Origin: Bacteroidota bacterium
GTDB lineage: Bacteria; Bacteroidota; Bacteroidia; Bacteroidales; Prolixibacteraceae
Reading direction: 5' to 3'
Assembly (NCBI GenBank): GCA_023488865.1
Contig: JAMDDG010000073.1
Span: 1 to 9,168, forward strand
Length of the DNA: 9,168 nt
In this document: piece after piece, positions 1 to 6,725 of the stretch
Numbering within the stretch: position 1 is the stretch's first letter
Layout: each line of letters opens with the position of its first letter
Translations under genes and position numbers: made by a program
The notes under the pieces: generated by a model
Database searches by the model: none
What the model saw: the letters and a program-made list of their open reading frames with translations, nothing else
What the model was told of the DNA's origin: nothing

Positions 1-1
1 T

Positions 2-181
2 CGGAATATATTAAAAACGCCAAGCTGGTATATGAATGTTGTTAATGAAATTAAAAAGTTAGATCCTACTGTTGAGTTATTGGATGCGCCGACTTTTTTT
101 GAATTATATAGAACCTGGTTAAGACAAGACCCTGATGCTGCTAATGGGAAAATTAAGGGGAATAGAAATACTTCTGAATAA
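2..181 (+). CDS. C-terminal end of an unidentified protein (5' end outside window)
   Basis: The reading frame is open from the first bases and ends at TAA 179-181, giving the last 59 residues of a larger protein. The visible part has a helical, charged stretch (WYMNVVNEIKKLDPTVELL), then DAPTFFELYRTWL, then a polar tail rich in Asn, Gly and Lys. An amphipathic segment followed by a short disordered tail is what the end of a folded domain looks like. The DxFFxLYR-like end faintly recalls the C-terminus of GxGYxYP-type putative glycoside hydrolases, but this is only an impression from memory and too little is present to assign a family. It lies on the same strand as the mannosidase cluster but is separated from it by about 580 mostly non-coding, AT-rich bases, so it is probably a separate transcription unit. 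Its base composition is also visibly more AT-rich than the genes after 759. Confidence 0.6.
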   Translation, partial: RNILKTPSWYMNVVNEIKKLDPTVELLDAPTFFELYRTWLRQDPDAANGKIKGNRNTSE

Positions 182-213
182 GTGAAATCTGTATAACGGA
201 ACTACAATGGTGA

Positions 214-426
214 AAAAAAGTAAGCAGGAAGTATGGTGGTTTGTTTGATTTGTGTAGTGCTGGCAGTTTTACCGGCAATTGTACAAAAGAATACCGTAAT
301 ATCGGGGCTAAACCTTCCAAGTTGCAAGAGATTTATCCTACCTTTGATGCTCAAAATATACCGAAGGACGCTAATAATAAAGTCTTTGCGGGATTTGTCC
401 AGCTTTTTAAAAACCCAGCTTTCTAA
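214..426 (+). pseudogene. possible decayed coding fragment, family not recognised
   Basis: A frame open from the TGA at 211-213 to TAA at 424-426 encodes about 70 residues (including LFDLCSAGSFTGNCTKEY and KVFAGFVQLFKNPAF). It has no ATG near its beginning; TTG at 241 is the only reasonable start. A separate ATG at 207 reads only 13 codons (MVKKSKQEVWWFV) before a stop. The overlapping frame from 233 encodes a hydrophobic stretch (VCLICVVLAVLPAIV) that could be a former signal or membrane segment. Coding-like peptides split over several frames in about 220 bases suggest a gene broken by frameshifts. It could equally be chance openness in a low-complexity spacer. No function can be given. Confidence 0.25.
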
Positions 427-758
427 TGTCCTGGTAATTAAACTCTTAACATTATGAATTATAATTAAAAAATTGCCAAATAATTTTTTAAATTACTGAT
501 TTCTAAGGTTTTAACCAAATTATTCTACACTTATTTTTGATTTATTTTACTGACATTCAGATATTTATATTAAAATTTACCGAACTATTGATTATTATAA
601 AAAGCAAAATATTGATAGCTTTGTTGAAACAAGCAAGATGCTGACCTAAAATTCTCCATCAAAAAAGAAATAAAAAAAGAGAATAATAATCAAAAATTGT
701 AAACTAAAATCAGGACGGGTCAGGTTCCTTATTTTGTATATAATAACTAAAATGATAA
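427..758. other. AT-rich gene-free leader ahead of the sugar cluster
   Basis: These 332 bases contain no convincing gene on either strand. Apparent reverse-strand openness near the right end is low-complexity Phe/Ile/Leu-rich sequence that runs into the ROK gene and is not credible. The region is strongly AT-rich with A and T runs and would suit a promoter region for the cluster that starts at 759. Two matches to the Bacteroidota -7 box (TAnnTTTG) occur at 532-539 and 616-623. No strong hairpin followed by a T run, riboswitch-like fold or tRNA was seen. Confidence 0.5.
616..623 (+). promoter_or_regulatory. candidate Bacteroidota -7 promoter box
   Basis: TAGCTTTG matches the Bacteroidota sigma consensus TAnnTTTG. 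The nearest upstream TTG is at 588-590, 25 bases before the box, which is longer than the usual spacer of roughly 19-21, so the -33 element is weak. If real, transcription would begin near 630 and leave a leader of about 130 bases before the ROK gene. A second match (TATTTTTG, 532-539) has no TTG at the expected distance. In such T-rich sequence chance matches are likely. Confidence 0.25.
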
Positions 759-1748
759 ATGACGTCAATTCATCCGGTTCCTGAAGGCCTTTTTTTAGGC
801 ATAGATATAGGTGGGACCAAATGTGCTGTTGTATTGGGAGACGAATCCTTTTCAATCAGGAGTAAAGTCGTCTTCGAAACCCGTGTTGAGCGGGGTTATG
901 AAGCAATTCTGGCTGAATTTCAACAACATGTCGACTCCATTCTAAGCGATTTTCCGGAAGGAAAACTGAAGCGGATTGGAATCAGTTGCGGCGGTCCTTT
1001 GGATTCAAAGAAAGGAATGATTTATTCGCCGCCCAATCTTCCGGGCTGGGACAATGTGCCGATCGTTGAAATCTTTAGCCAAAAATATGGGGTTGAGGCA
1101 GCGGTGCAGAACGATGCCAACGCCTGTGCCCTGGCCGAATGGATGATGGGCGCCGGGAAAGGAACGCAAAACATGATTTTCCTGACTTTCGGAACAGGAA
1201 TGGGAGCAGGTTTAATCCTGAACGGGCGGTTGTACGCCGGAACCAATGATTTGGGCGGTGAAGTGGGGCACATTCGGCTGGCTCCCGATGGCCCGGTTGG
1301 CTTTGGTAAGGCCGGTTCGTTCGAAGGTTATTGTAGCGGAGGCGGAATTGCCCAATTGGCTAAATCCATTGTTTCCGAAAAACTGAAAAATAACTTGGTT
1401 GTCGGGTTCTGTCCTTCTACTGAAATGCTTGATGGGATCGATACCAAAATGGTCGCCGTTGCAGCTCAGTCGGGTGATCCGGTGGCCATGGAAATCATTC
1501 GCATTTCGGCTGATTATTTGGGCATGGGCCTGTCTATTCTGATTGATATTCTGAATCCGGAATGCATTGTGATTGGCAGTATTTATGCTCGAAATGAGTC
1601 GCTATTTAAGCCTCTTATTGAACGTGTTATGCAACGCGAAGCGATTCCTTCGGCACTGGGTGTTTGCCAGATAAAACCCGCCGAACTGGGCGATTCGATT
1701 GGCGATTACGCCGCATTGTGTGTGGCCATGTATGAAGATAAATTTTAA
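759..1748 (+). CDS. ROK-family sugar kinase lacking the usual zinc motif
   Basis: Probable cytoplasmic ATP-dependent hexose kinase of 329 aa, the usual length for ROK kinases. The N-terminal phosphate-binding motif LGIDIGGTKCAVVLGD spans residues 13-28. The VQNDANACALAEW segment (116-128) carries the expected catalytic base Asp119. LTFGTGMGAGLILNG (142-156) is the second phosphate/hinge motif, and GGEVGH (166-171) supplies the conserved Glu and His of the sugar site. The usual CxCGxxGC zinc cluster after this His is absent: the sequence continues APDGPVGFGKAGSFEGYCSG, with one Cys only. A group of ROK proteins with this GKAGSFEG form exists, as recalled from general knowledge. The start is fixed by an in-frame TAA directly before ATG 759. 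The next gene overlaps by 17 bases, so the two are probably co-translated. With mannosidases downstream, mannose is a plausible substrate, but glucose, fructose, N-acyl-hexosamine or another sugar cannot be excluded. Confidence 0.9.
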   Translation: MTSIHPVPEGLFLGIDIGGTKCAVVLGDESFSIRSKVVFETRVERGYEAILAEFQQHVDSILSDFPEGKLKRIGISCGGPLDSKKGMIYSPPNLPGWDNVPIVEIFSQKYGVEAAVQNDANACALAEWMMGAGKGTQNMIFLTFGTGMGAGLILNGRLYAGTNDLGGEVGHIRLAPDGPVGFGKAGSFEGYCSGGGIAQLAKSIVSEKLKNNLVVGFCPSTEMLDGIDTKMVAVAAQSGDPVAMEIIRISADYLGMGLSILIDILNPECIVIGSIYARNESLFKPLIERVMQREAIPSALGVCQIKPAELGDSIGDYAALCVAMYEDKF

Positions 1749-2409
1749 ACTATTGAAAGTGGAAAACAATCAAATTTTAGATGCGCTCATTCACCGTTAT
1801 CCGGAACTGGATTCTTTGAAAGCTGAAATTAACAGAGCTTCAGACGCACTGATTGCCTGTTATGAAAATGAGAATAAAATTCTGGTCTGCGGCAATGGTG
1901 GAAGCTGTTCCGACTCTGATCATATTGTAGGCGAACTGATGAAGGGTTTTGAAAACATGCGTCCGGTAGGTGAACGTATGAAAAACGAACTGGAGGAAAT
2001 TGCCGGAGATCGCGGAATGTATCTGGCCGGAAAGCTTCAGCAGGCTCTGCCGGCCATTTCGCTGACCGCTCACAGCGCCCTGATTACGGCAGTTGTCAAC
2101 GATACCGATGCCAGTCTGATTTTTGCGCAACAGGTTGTGGGCTACGGGAATGCAGGCGATGTGATCATCGGAATCAGCAGCTCCGGAAATTCGCAGAATG
2201 TGATTGACGCGCTCATCACCGCGAAAGCGAAGAAGATGAATGTCATTGGTTTAACCGGAGAAACGGGTGGAAAAATGAAAGTGTTCTGCGACATTTTAAT
2301 CAATGTGCCCGGCAGGCGAACGGCTTTCGTTCAGGAATTGCATTTACCTGTTTATCACACCTTGTGCATGATGGTTGAAAATCATTTTTTTGGAAATCAG
2401 ATGTTTTAA
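1732..2409 (+). CDS. SIS-domain sugar-phosphate isomerase, GmhA-like
   Basis: Predicted cytoplasmic 225-aa protein with one SIS fold, resembling GmhA, which converts sedoheptulose-7-phosphate to D-glycero-D-manno-heptose-7-phosphate. KILVCGNGGSCSDSDH (49-64) is the first phosphate-binding strand and loop. GDVIIGISSSGNSQNVIDAL (142-161) is the Ser-rich phosphate site. By matching E. coli GmhA from memory, metal/catalytic ligands His61, Glu65, Gln172 and His180 correspond to His64, Glu68, Gln201 and His209 here, with the same 4- and 8-residue spacings. Compared with E. coli GmhA there are about 25-30 extra, mostly helical, residues at 79-107. I chose ATG 1732 (MKINFKLLKVENNQ), which overlaps the ROK stop by 17 bases. 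GTG 1759 (VENNQILDAL) is a credible later start; starting at 1699 would only add residues inside the ROK gene. The true substrate is unknown; an aldose/ketose phosphate isomerase is the safe call. Confidence 0.85.
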   Translation: MKINFKLLKVENNQILDALIHRYPELDSLKAEINRASDALIACYENENKILVCGNGGSCSDSDHIVGELMKGFENMRPVGERMKNELEEIAGDRGMYLAGKLQQALPAISLTAHSALITAVVNDTDASLIFAQQVVGYGNAGDVIIGISSSGNSQNVIDALITAKAKKMNVIGLTGETGGKMKVFCDILINVPGRRTAFVQELHLPVYHTLCMMVENHFFGNQMF

Positions 2410-2410
2410 A

Positions 2411-2457
2411 GCCCCATCGGGGCGAGATATTGGTAGCCCCTGCTTTCAAGCTGGGGG
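2411..2457. repeat. paired GC-rich hairpins, possible interspersed palindromic repeat
   Basis: Directly after the SIS stop codon are two palindromes. The first is GCCCC-ATC-GGGGC (2411-2423). The second is CCCC-T-GCTT-TC-AAGC-T-GGGG (2437-2456), a stem with one T-T mismatch. Between them is GAGATATTGGTAG. They are much richer in GC than the surrounding spacer and are not followed by a T run, so they are not a classic intrinsic terminator. Paired palindromes of this sort in intergenic gaps often belong to REP-like families repeated around a genome. They could also protect the 3' end of the kinase-isomerase message or reduce read-through into the GH38 gene. Confidence 0.5.
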
Positions 2458-2574
2458 AAATAAAAAAAATGAAATTTATAGTGACGTCAGAAACCCCTGA
2501 TTGAAGAGCATGTTCAATTATCGGCGCAATAGAAGAAATTTTATACAGAACAAACTAACAACTAAACGAATAAA

Positions 2575-5145
2575 ATGACAACGAAAATCCGTTCTTCAGA
2601 AAAACGGAAAATTTCCCGCCGGACTTTTTTAAACCGAACAGCTTCAGGAGCAGCATTTATAGCTTTGGCTCCCGTATCAAAACTGATGGCCGGAGACCTG
2701 AATCAGGCGACTCCGTGGCCTGCCAATGCTTCCCAGTTCAGGTTTCACATGATCGGACAGGCACACATCGACCCGGTTTGGCTCTGGCCCTGGTCGGAAG
2801 GGATTGCCGTGGTGCACAGTACGTTCCGTTCAGCCCTCGACCGCATGAATGAAACTCCGGACTTTTGCTTCACAGCCAGCTCAGCGCAATTTTATTTCTG
2901 GGTTGCCGAAAACGATCCGAAAATGCTGGCTGAAATCCGCAAGCGCGTGGACGAAGGCCGCTGGAATGTGGTTGGCGGCTGGTGGGTGGAGCCGGATGTG
3001 AATATTCCTTCCGGAGAAGCGATGGTTCGCCAGGGACTTTATGGGCAACTTACCTTGCAGCGATTGGTTGGACGCCGGGCCACGGCGGCTTATAATCCTG
3101 ATTCATTTGGGCATACCGGCACGCTTCCCCAGATCATTAAACAGCAGGGTATGGAAGACTATGTTTTTATGCGTCCGCAACCTCAGGAAAAAAAGCTTCC
3201 GGCTGATTTGTTTTGGTGGGAGGGAGCTGATGGTACCCGCGTGCTGACTTCCCGCATTCCATTAAGCTATAACGATTCCGGACCGGTTCGAAACCGCATT
3301 CGGCAGATTCTGGAGAAATTTCCGGATGAACCCATGAAAAGTTTTATGGCCTATTATGGCGCCGGTGATCATGGCGGCGGAGCTACTAAAGAAAATATAA
3401 AGTCAATCAACGAACTGAAAACAGAAAAAGGCGCTCCTGCCATTTTTTACAGTACCGTTGACCGCTATTTCAAAGAAATGCGGGCCGACAAAAACCTCAA
3501 ACTACCGGTTGTTCACGACGACCTTCAGCACCATTCGGTGGGCTGTTACACCGCTGAGTCGGAAATCAAGAAAGGTAACCGGCAATCGGAAGCAGCGCTG
3601 GTTGTTGCCGAAAAAATTGCCGGAATAGGAGCCATCGTCTGGGGTGCCAATTACCCCAAAAAGGAATTCACCACAGCCTGGCAGCGTGTTCTGTTCCTGC
3701 AGTTCCACGACAGTATGGCTGGAACTTCGTTGTTTGAGCATTCGCAAACAGCCCGCGAAGGATACGGGTTTGCGCTCGACACAGCGCATCAGGCAACCTA
3801 TCTGGCCGTTCAAAAACTCGAATGGCAAATTGCTGCGGAAGATCCGGATTCTTCCTATTTAGTGGTTTTCAATCCACATGCGTGGGAAGTTCAAGGGAAC
3901 ATTGAATATGATTTTAACTGGGGAACCATGCACAAATCGTCGCGGGTGGATGACGAAAAAGGCAACGCCCTGCCACACCAGTGGACAGCAGGATCGACGG
4001 AAGCCGGAAGCCGCAAAAAGCTGGTTGTTCAAATGCCAATCCCAGCCATGGGATATCGACAGATTCGACTGCATGACGCTGAGCCTCCCGAGTTAAAATC
4101 GGTTGTAAAAGCTGACGAAAACAGTCTTGAAAATGAATACATCAAAGTAAATATTTCCACTTCAGGCACCATCGGAATTGTTAATAAGGAAACCGGACGA
4201 CAACTTTTTGTGGGTGGTGAAACCGGCTGCCGTGCGGTGATTATTGACGATAAAAGCGACACGTGGAGCCACGATGTCAAAACCTTTTCAGACGAAATCG
4301 GCGCTTTTGGAAATGCCACTGTTAAAGTTCTGGAAAATGGTCCGCTGAGGGCAACCATCCGGACGGTAAGCACCTACGGAGTTTCCACATTGACCATCGA
4401 CTGGATGCTTTATGCAGGAGCACGAAACGTGGAAGCACGGGTAACGCTCGACTGGCACGAACGGCATAAAATGCTCAAACTCTCGTTCCCGGTTGATCTG
4501 GAATCGCCGGTTGCCACCTATGAAACACCTTACGGACACATTGTCAGGGCCAATAATGGCGATGAAGATCCGGGGCAGCGCTGGATTGACCTGAGCGGGA
4601 AAAAAGGCGGCAATCCGGTTGGTTTTACGTTGATTAACGATGCCAAATATGGTTACAATGTTCCCGGAAACGACATCCGGATTTCGGTTGCACGTTCGGC
4701 TCCGTATGCCCATCACCGGCCCAAAGAACTTGATCCGAATACGGAACATCTGTGGATGGATCAGGGAATTCAAACTTTCCGGATGTTGCTGGTTTCGCAT
4801 AAAGACACGTGGAAAGAGGCCAATGTCGTCAGGCTTGCCGAAGAATTTGTGGCTCAGCCTGTTGCCATTTATCAGGGCATTCACGGCGGAACGATGCCAA
4901 AATCGGGTTCGTTCCTTGCTGTTGATGTGCCGAATGTAATCGTATCAGCAATTAAAGAATCGGAAAATGGTGAAGATACCATCATCCGGTGTGTCGAAAC
5001 TTCCGGGGCGCAAACCGCGGCAACACTTGATCTGGGCTTTATCCACCGCAAATGGTCGGGCAATTTCAGGCCCTGCGAAATAAAAACGCTCCGTTTGAAC
5101 CAGAAAAATGGAAATATTAAGGAAGTTAATCTTTTAGAAGAATAA
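2575..5145 (+). CDS. Tat-exported GH38 alpha-mannosidase
   Basis: An 856-aa zinc-dependent retaining alpha-mannosidase predicted to act outside the cytoplasm. The N-terminus has a twin-arginine signal (SRRTFLN, 14-20) followed by a hydrophobic segment ending LAPVSKLMAG near 40. The GH38 catalytic domain runs from about 55 to 350. QAHIDPVWLWPW (62-73) gives zinc ligands His64 and Asp66; YNPDSFGHTGTLPQ (173-186) contains the nucleophile/zinc ligand Asp176; YGAGDHGGG (261-269) carries the likely acid/base Asp266; QFHDSMAGTS (376-385) supplies the last zinc ligand His378. The helical middle domain lies around 360-430 and beta-sandwich C-terminal domains from about 445 to the end. All key residues are present. 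An in-frame stop at 2563-2565 and the Tat motif support ATG 2575; the leader is A-rich without a clear ribosome site. The permease follows after 39 bases. Linkage specificity (alpha-1,2/1,3/1,6, or mannosylglycerate-like) cannot be read from sequence. Confidence 0.92.
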   Translation: MTTKIRSSEKRKISRRTFLNRTASGAAFIALAPVSKLMAGDLNQATPWPANASQFRFHMIGQAHIDPVWLWPWSEGIAVVHSTFRSALDRMNETPDFCFTASSAQFYFWVAENDPKMLAEIRKRVDEGRWNVVGGWWVEPDVNIPSGEAMVRQGLYGQLTLQRLVGRRATAAYNPDSFGHTGTLPQIIKQQGMEDYVFMRPQPQEKKLPADLFWWEGADGTRVLTSRIPLSYNDSGPVRNRIRQILEKFPDEPMKSFMAYYGAGDHGGGATKENIKSINELKTEKGAPAIFYSTVDRYFKEMRADKNLKLPVVHDDLQHHSVGCYTAESEIKKGNRQSEAALVVAEKIAGIGAIVWGANYPKKEFTTAWQRVLFLQFHDSMAGTSLFEHSQTAREGYGFALDTAHQATYLAVQKLEWQIAAEDPDSSYLVVFNPHAWEVQGNIEYDFNWGTMHKSSRVDDEKGNALPHQWTAGSTEAGSRKKLVVQMPIPAMGYRQIRLHDAEPPELKSVVKADENSLENEYIKVNISTSGTIGIVNKETGRQLFVGGETGCRAVIIDDKSDTWSHDVKTFSDEIGAFGNATVKVLENGPLRATIRTVSTYGVSTLTIDWMLYAGARNVEARVTLDWHERHKMLKLSFPVDLESPVATYETPYGHIVRANNGDEDPGQRWIDLSGKKGGNPVGFTLINDAKYGYNVPGNDIRISVARSAPYAHHRPKELDPNTEHLWMDQGIQTFRMLLVSHKDTWKEANVVRLAEEFVAQPVAIYQGIHGGTMPKSGSFLAVDVPNVIVSAIKESENGEDTIIRCVETSGAQTAATLDLGFIHRKWSGNFRPCEIKTLRLNQKNGNIKEVNLLEE

Positions 5146-5184
5146 CAGTGCTTTAAATCAATAACTTAACTAATAAACACAAAC

Positions 5185-6348
5185 GTGAGCACATCAAAAA
5201 TTGAAATGCGGAAGATTCTTCCGGTATTCCTGTCCTTCATCGTCATGGGATTTGTCGATATCATTGGAGTAGCCACTGGCTTTGTGAAGCAAGACTTCAA
5301 ACTGACCGATTTTATTGCTCAGTTTCTGCCCATGATGGTGTTGCTTTGGTTCTTTGTGCTTTCGGTTCCCGCCGGTGTTTTACAGGACAAATACGGCAAG
5401 CGGAATATGCTGAATGTGGGTATGGTTATTCAGGCCATTGGCCTGGGATTGCCTTTCATCCATTATTCGTTTGCCATGATGTTTGTTTCCTTTATTCTTC
5501 TGGGAATTGGAAATACGGTTATCCAGGTTTCGGCCAATCCGCTTTTGCAGGATGTGACGCCTTCGGAAAAACTGGCCAGTTACATGAGTACTTCGCAATT
5601 TGTAAAGGCCATCATTTCGTTTTCTGGACCACTGATTGCCGCGTTCATGGCCAGGAGTTTCGGTAACTGGAAACTGGTATTTGCCGTTTACGGGATCACT
5701 TCATTATTAGCTGCATTCTGGCTTTCAATGACACCCATTGTTGAATCGAAACCCGACCGCAAACCGGCCTCTTTCGCTTCCTGTTTTGGCTTGCTCAAAA
5801 ACCGATTTGTAGCCTTCATGGCTTTGTCAATCTTCCTGATTGTGGGCGCCGAGGTGGCCATTAACACCAACATTGCCAATGTTTTAATTGCCAAATACGG
5901 AATCACGCTGGAAACTGCTGTTGTTGGAATCAGCATGTTTTTTGCCGGAGAAACCATTTCCCGGTTTCTGGGCGCTATCATTCTGAACTGGATTAAACCG
6001 CGGCTCTTCCTTCTCCTGATTGCTCTCTTATCGCTTGCAGGCATTTTGGGGATCTTCCTGTCACCGGTAAATTCGATCGCTTTCGCTTTCATATTTATTA
6101 CCGGTTTGGGAATCGGAAACATGTTCCCGATCATCTTTTCGCTTGCGCTGGAAAAAATGCCGGAACGCGCCAACGAGATTTCAGGTTTACTGATTATGGC
6201 TGTTTCCGGAGGCGCCGTAATTCCGCTGGTAATGGGATTTGTGAGCACCACATTCGGACCGCTGGTCAGCATTTCGGTTATTGGCGCCTGTATGCTTTAC
6301 ATTCTGTGGGTTTCTTTTTATGTCCGGAAGGGACAATTATCTAATTAA
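5185..6348 (+). CDS. FHS-type MFS sugar permease
   Basis: A 387-aa inner-membrane protein with about 12 hydrophobic segments, typical of a proton-coupled major facilitator. GVLQDKYGKR (64-73) is the MFS motif A loop between helices 2 and 3. GIGNTVIQVSANPLLQD (107-123) matches the Asn-Pro motif of the fucose/glucose/galactose (FHS, FucP/GlcP) group. Asp25 in helix 1 and Glu223 in VGAEVAINTN are membrane acidic residues that could take part in proton coupling. The central loop is around 183-207 (VESKPDRKPAS). The chosen start is GTG 5185; ATG 5206 (MRKILPVFLSF) is a possible alternative, and neither has a clear ribosome site. It lies 39 bases after the GH38 gene and 15 before the next start, so it is almost certainly in the same operon. 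By position it would import mannose or whatever monosaccharide the two mannosidases release; substrate is inference. Confidence 0.88.
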   Translation: MSTSKIEMRKILPVFLSFIVMGFVDIIGVATGFVKQDFKLTDFIAQFLPMMVLLWFFVLSVPAGVLQDKYGKRNMLNVGMVIQAIGLGLPFIHYSFAMMFVSFILLGIGNTVIQVSANPLLQDVTPSEKLASYMSTSQFVKAIISFSGPLIAAFMARSFGNWKLVFAVYGITSLLAAFWLSMTPIVESKPDRKPASFASCFGLLKNRFVAFMALSIFLIVGAEVAINTNIANVLIAKYGITLETAVVGISMFFAGETISRFLGAIILNWIKPRLFLLLIALLSLAGILGIFLSPVNSIAFAFIFITGLGIGNMFPIIFSLALEKMPERANEISGLLIMAVSGGAVIPLVMGFVSTTFGPLVSISVIGACMLYILWVSFYVRKGQLSN

Positions 6349-6350
6349 TA

Positions 6351-6355
6351 AAGGA
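6351..6355 (+). promoter_or_regulatory. Shine-Dalgarno-like site for the small secreted gene
   Basis: AAGGA lies 8 bases upstream of ATG 6364. Most genes here lack such a site, so this supports 6364 as a genuine (or once genuine) start of a protein with a signal peptide. Confidence 0.5.
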
Positions 6356-6363
6356 AAATCGCT

Positions 6364-6695
6364 ATGTTTCAGCATAAATTCCTTCCTTTTATCTTGTGTT
6401 TTTCGTTTGCGCAAATACTGAATGCACAGATCCGTCCATTGCCAAAGCCATTAAAGTACTCGATACCAACGGCGCCCCGGCTCTGGTGCCGGTGTTTGAA
6501 AATGGAGAAAATTCATTTCTGGTCGTCGTCAACAAAGACTTCCTGAACAGCATCAATGTGACCGTTTATGGCGATGAAACAGTGAAAAAAGTGCTGAAAG
6601 ACGGGAGCATCGTTCCAGCTAATGCCTTTGAAAGTTCGATGGAACTGGATCCGGGCGACGCGGCCATATTTATGTTCCCAACTGAGAAAAAATAG
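6364..6695 (+). pseudogene. small secreted protein, apparently frameshifted or remnant
   Basis: Two overlapping frames each carry half of one sensible protein. From ATG 6364, behind an AAGGA site, the sequence is a good Sec signal peptide (MFQHKFLPFILCFSFAQILN, then AQ), but that frame then becomes Pro/Lys/Ser-rich and stops at 6546. In the -1 frame, from about 6429 to TAG 6695, lies a well-formed beta-rich domain (IAKAIKVLDTNGAPALVPVF, FLVVVNKDFLNSINVTV, ELDPGDAAIFMFP). Adding one base near 6430 (CAGAT to CAGGAT) would join them as LNAQ-DPSIAKAIKV, giving about 110 aa. The beta domain resembles C-terminal accessory beta-sandwiches of larger secreted Bacteroidota glycosidases, so this may be what remains after an internal deletion. 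A sequencing error in an intact small gene, or independent use of the GTG-started frame at 6396, are alternatives. It sits between permease and GH92 on the same strand. Confidence 0.6.
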
Positions 6696-6725
6696 GGACA
6701 GAAAACAATTTTAAAAAGAGAAAAG

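Noticed and set aside
646..855. Reverse-strand open frame across the cluster leader
   Set aside because: Its Phe/Ile/Leu-rich product comes from A/T runs and it overlaps the start of the well-supported ROK kinase.
2411..2423. Rho-independent terminator after the isomerase gene
   Set aside because: The stem is only five pairs with a three-base loop and is followed by GAGATATTGG, not by a T run.
4288..4884. Long reverse-strand open frame (198 codons) inside the GH38 gene
   Set aside because: It lies wholly within a complete mannosidase and its product shows no recognisable motif; it is a codon-bias shadow.
5688..6272. Long reverse-strand open frame (194 codons) inside the permease gene
   Set aside because: It is antisense to conserved membrane segments and has no family motif; treated as a shadow.
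6399..6403. Programmed -1 frameshift site in the small secreted gene
   Set aside because: There are only five T residues, without a full heptamer or evident downstream structure, and slippage here would destroy the better signal-peptide end. Mutation or sequence error is simpler.
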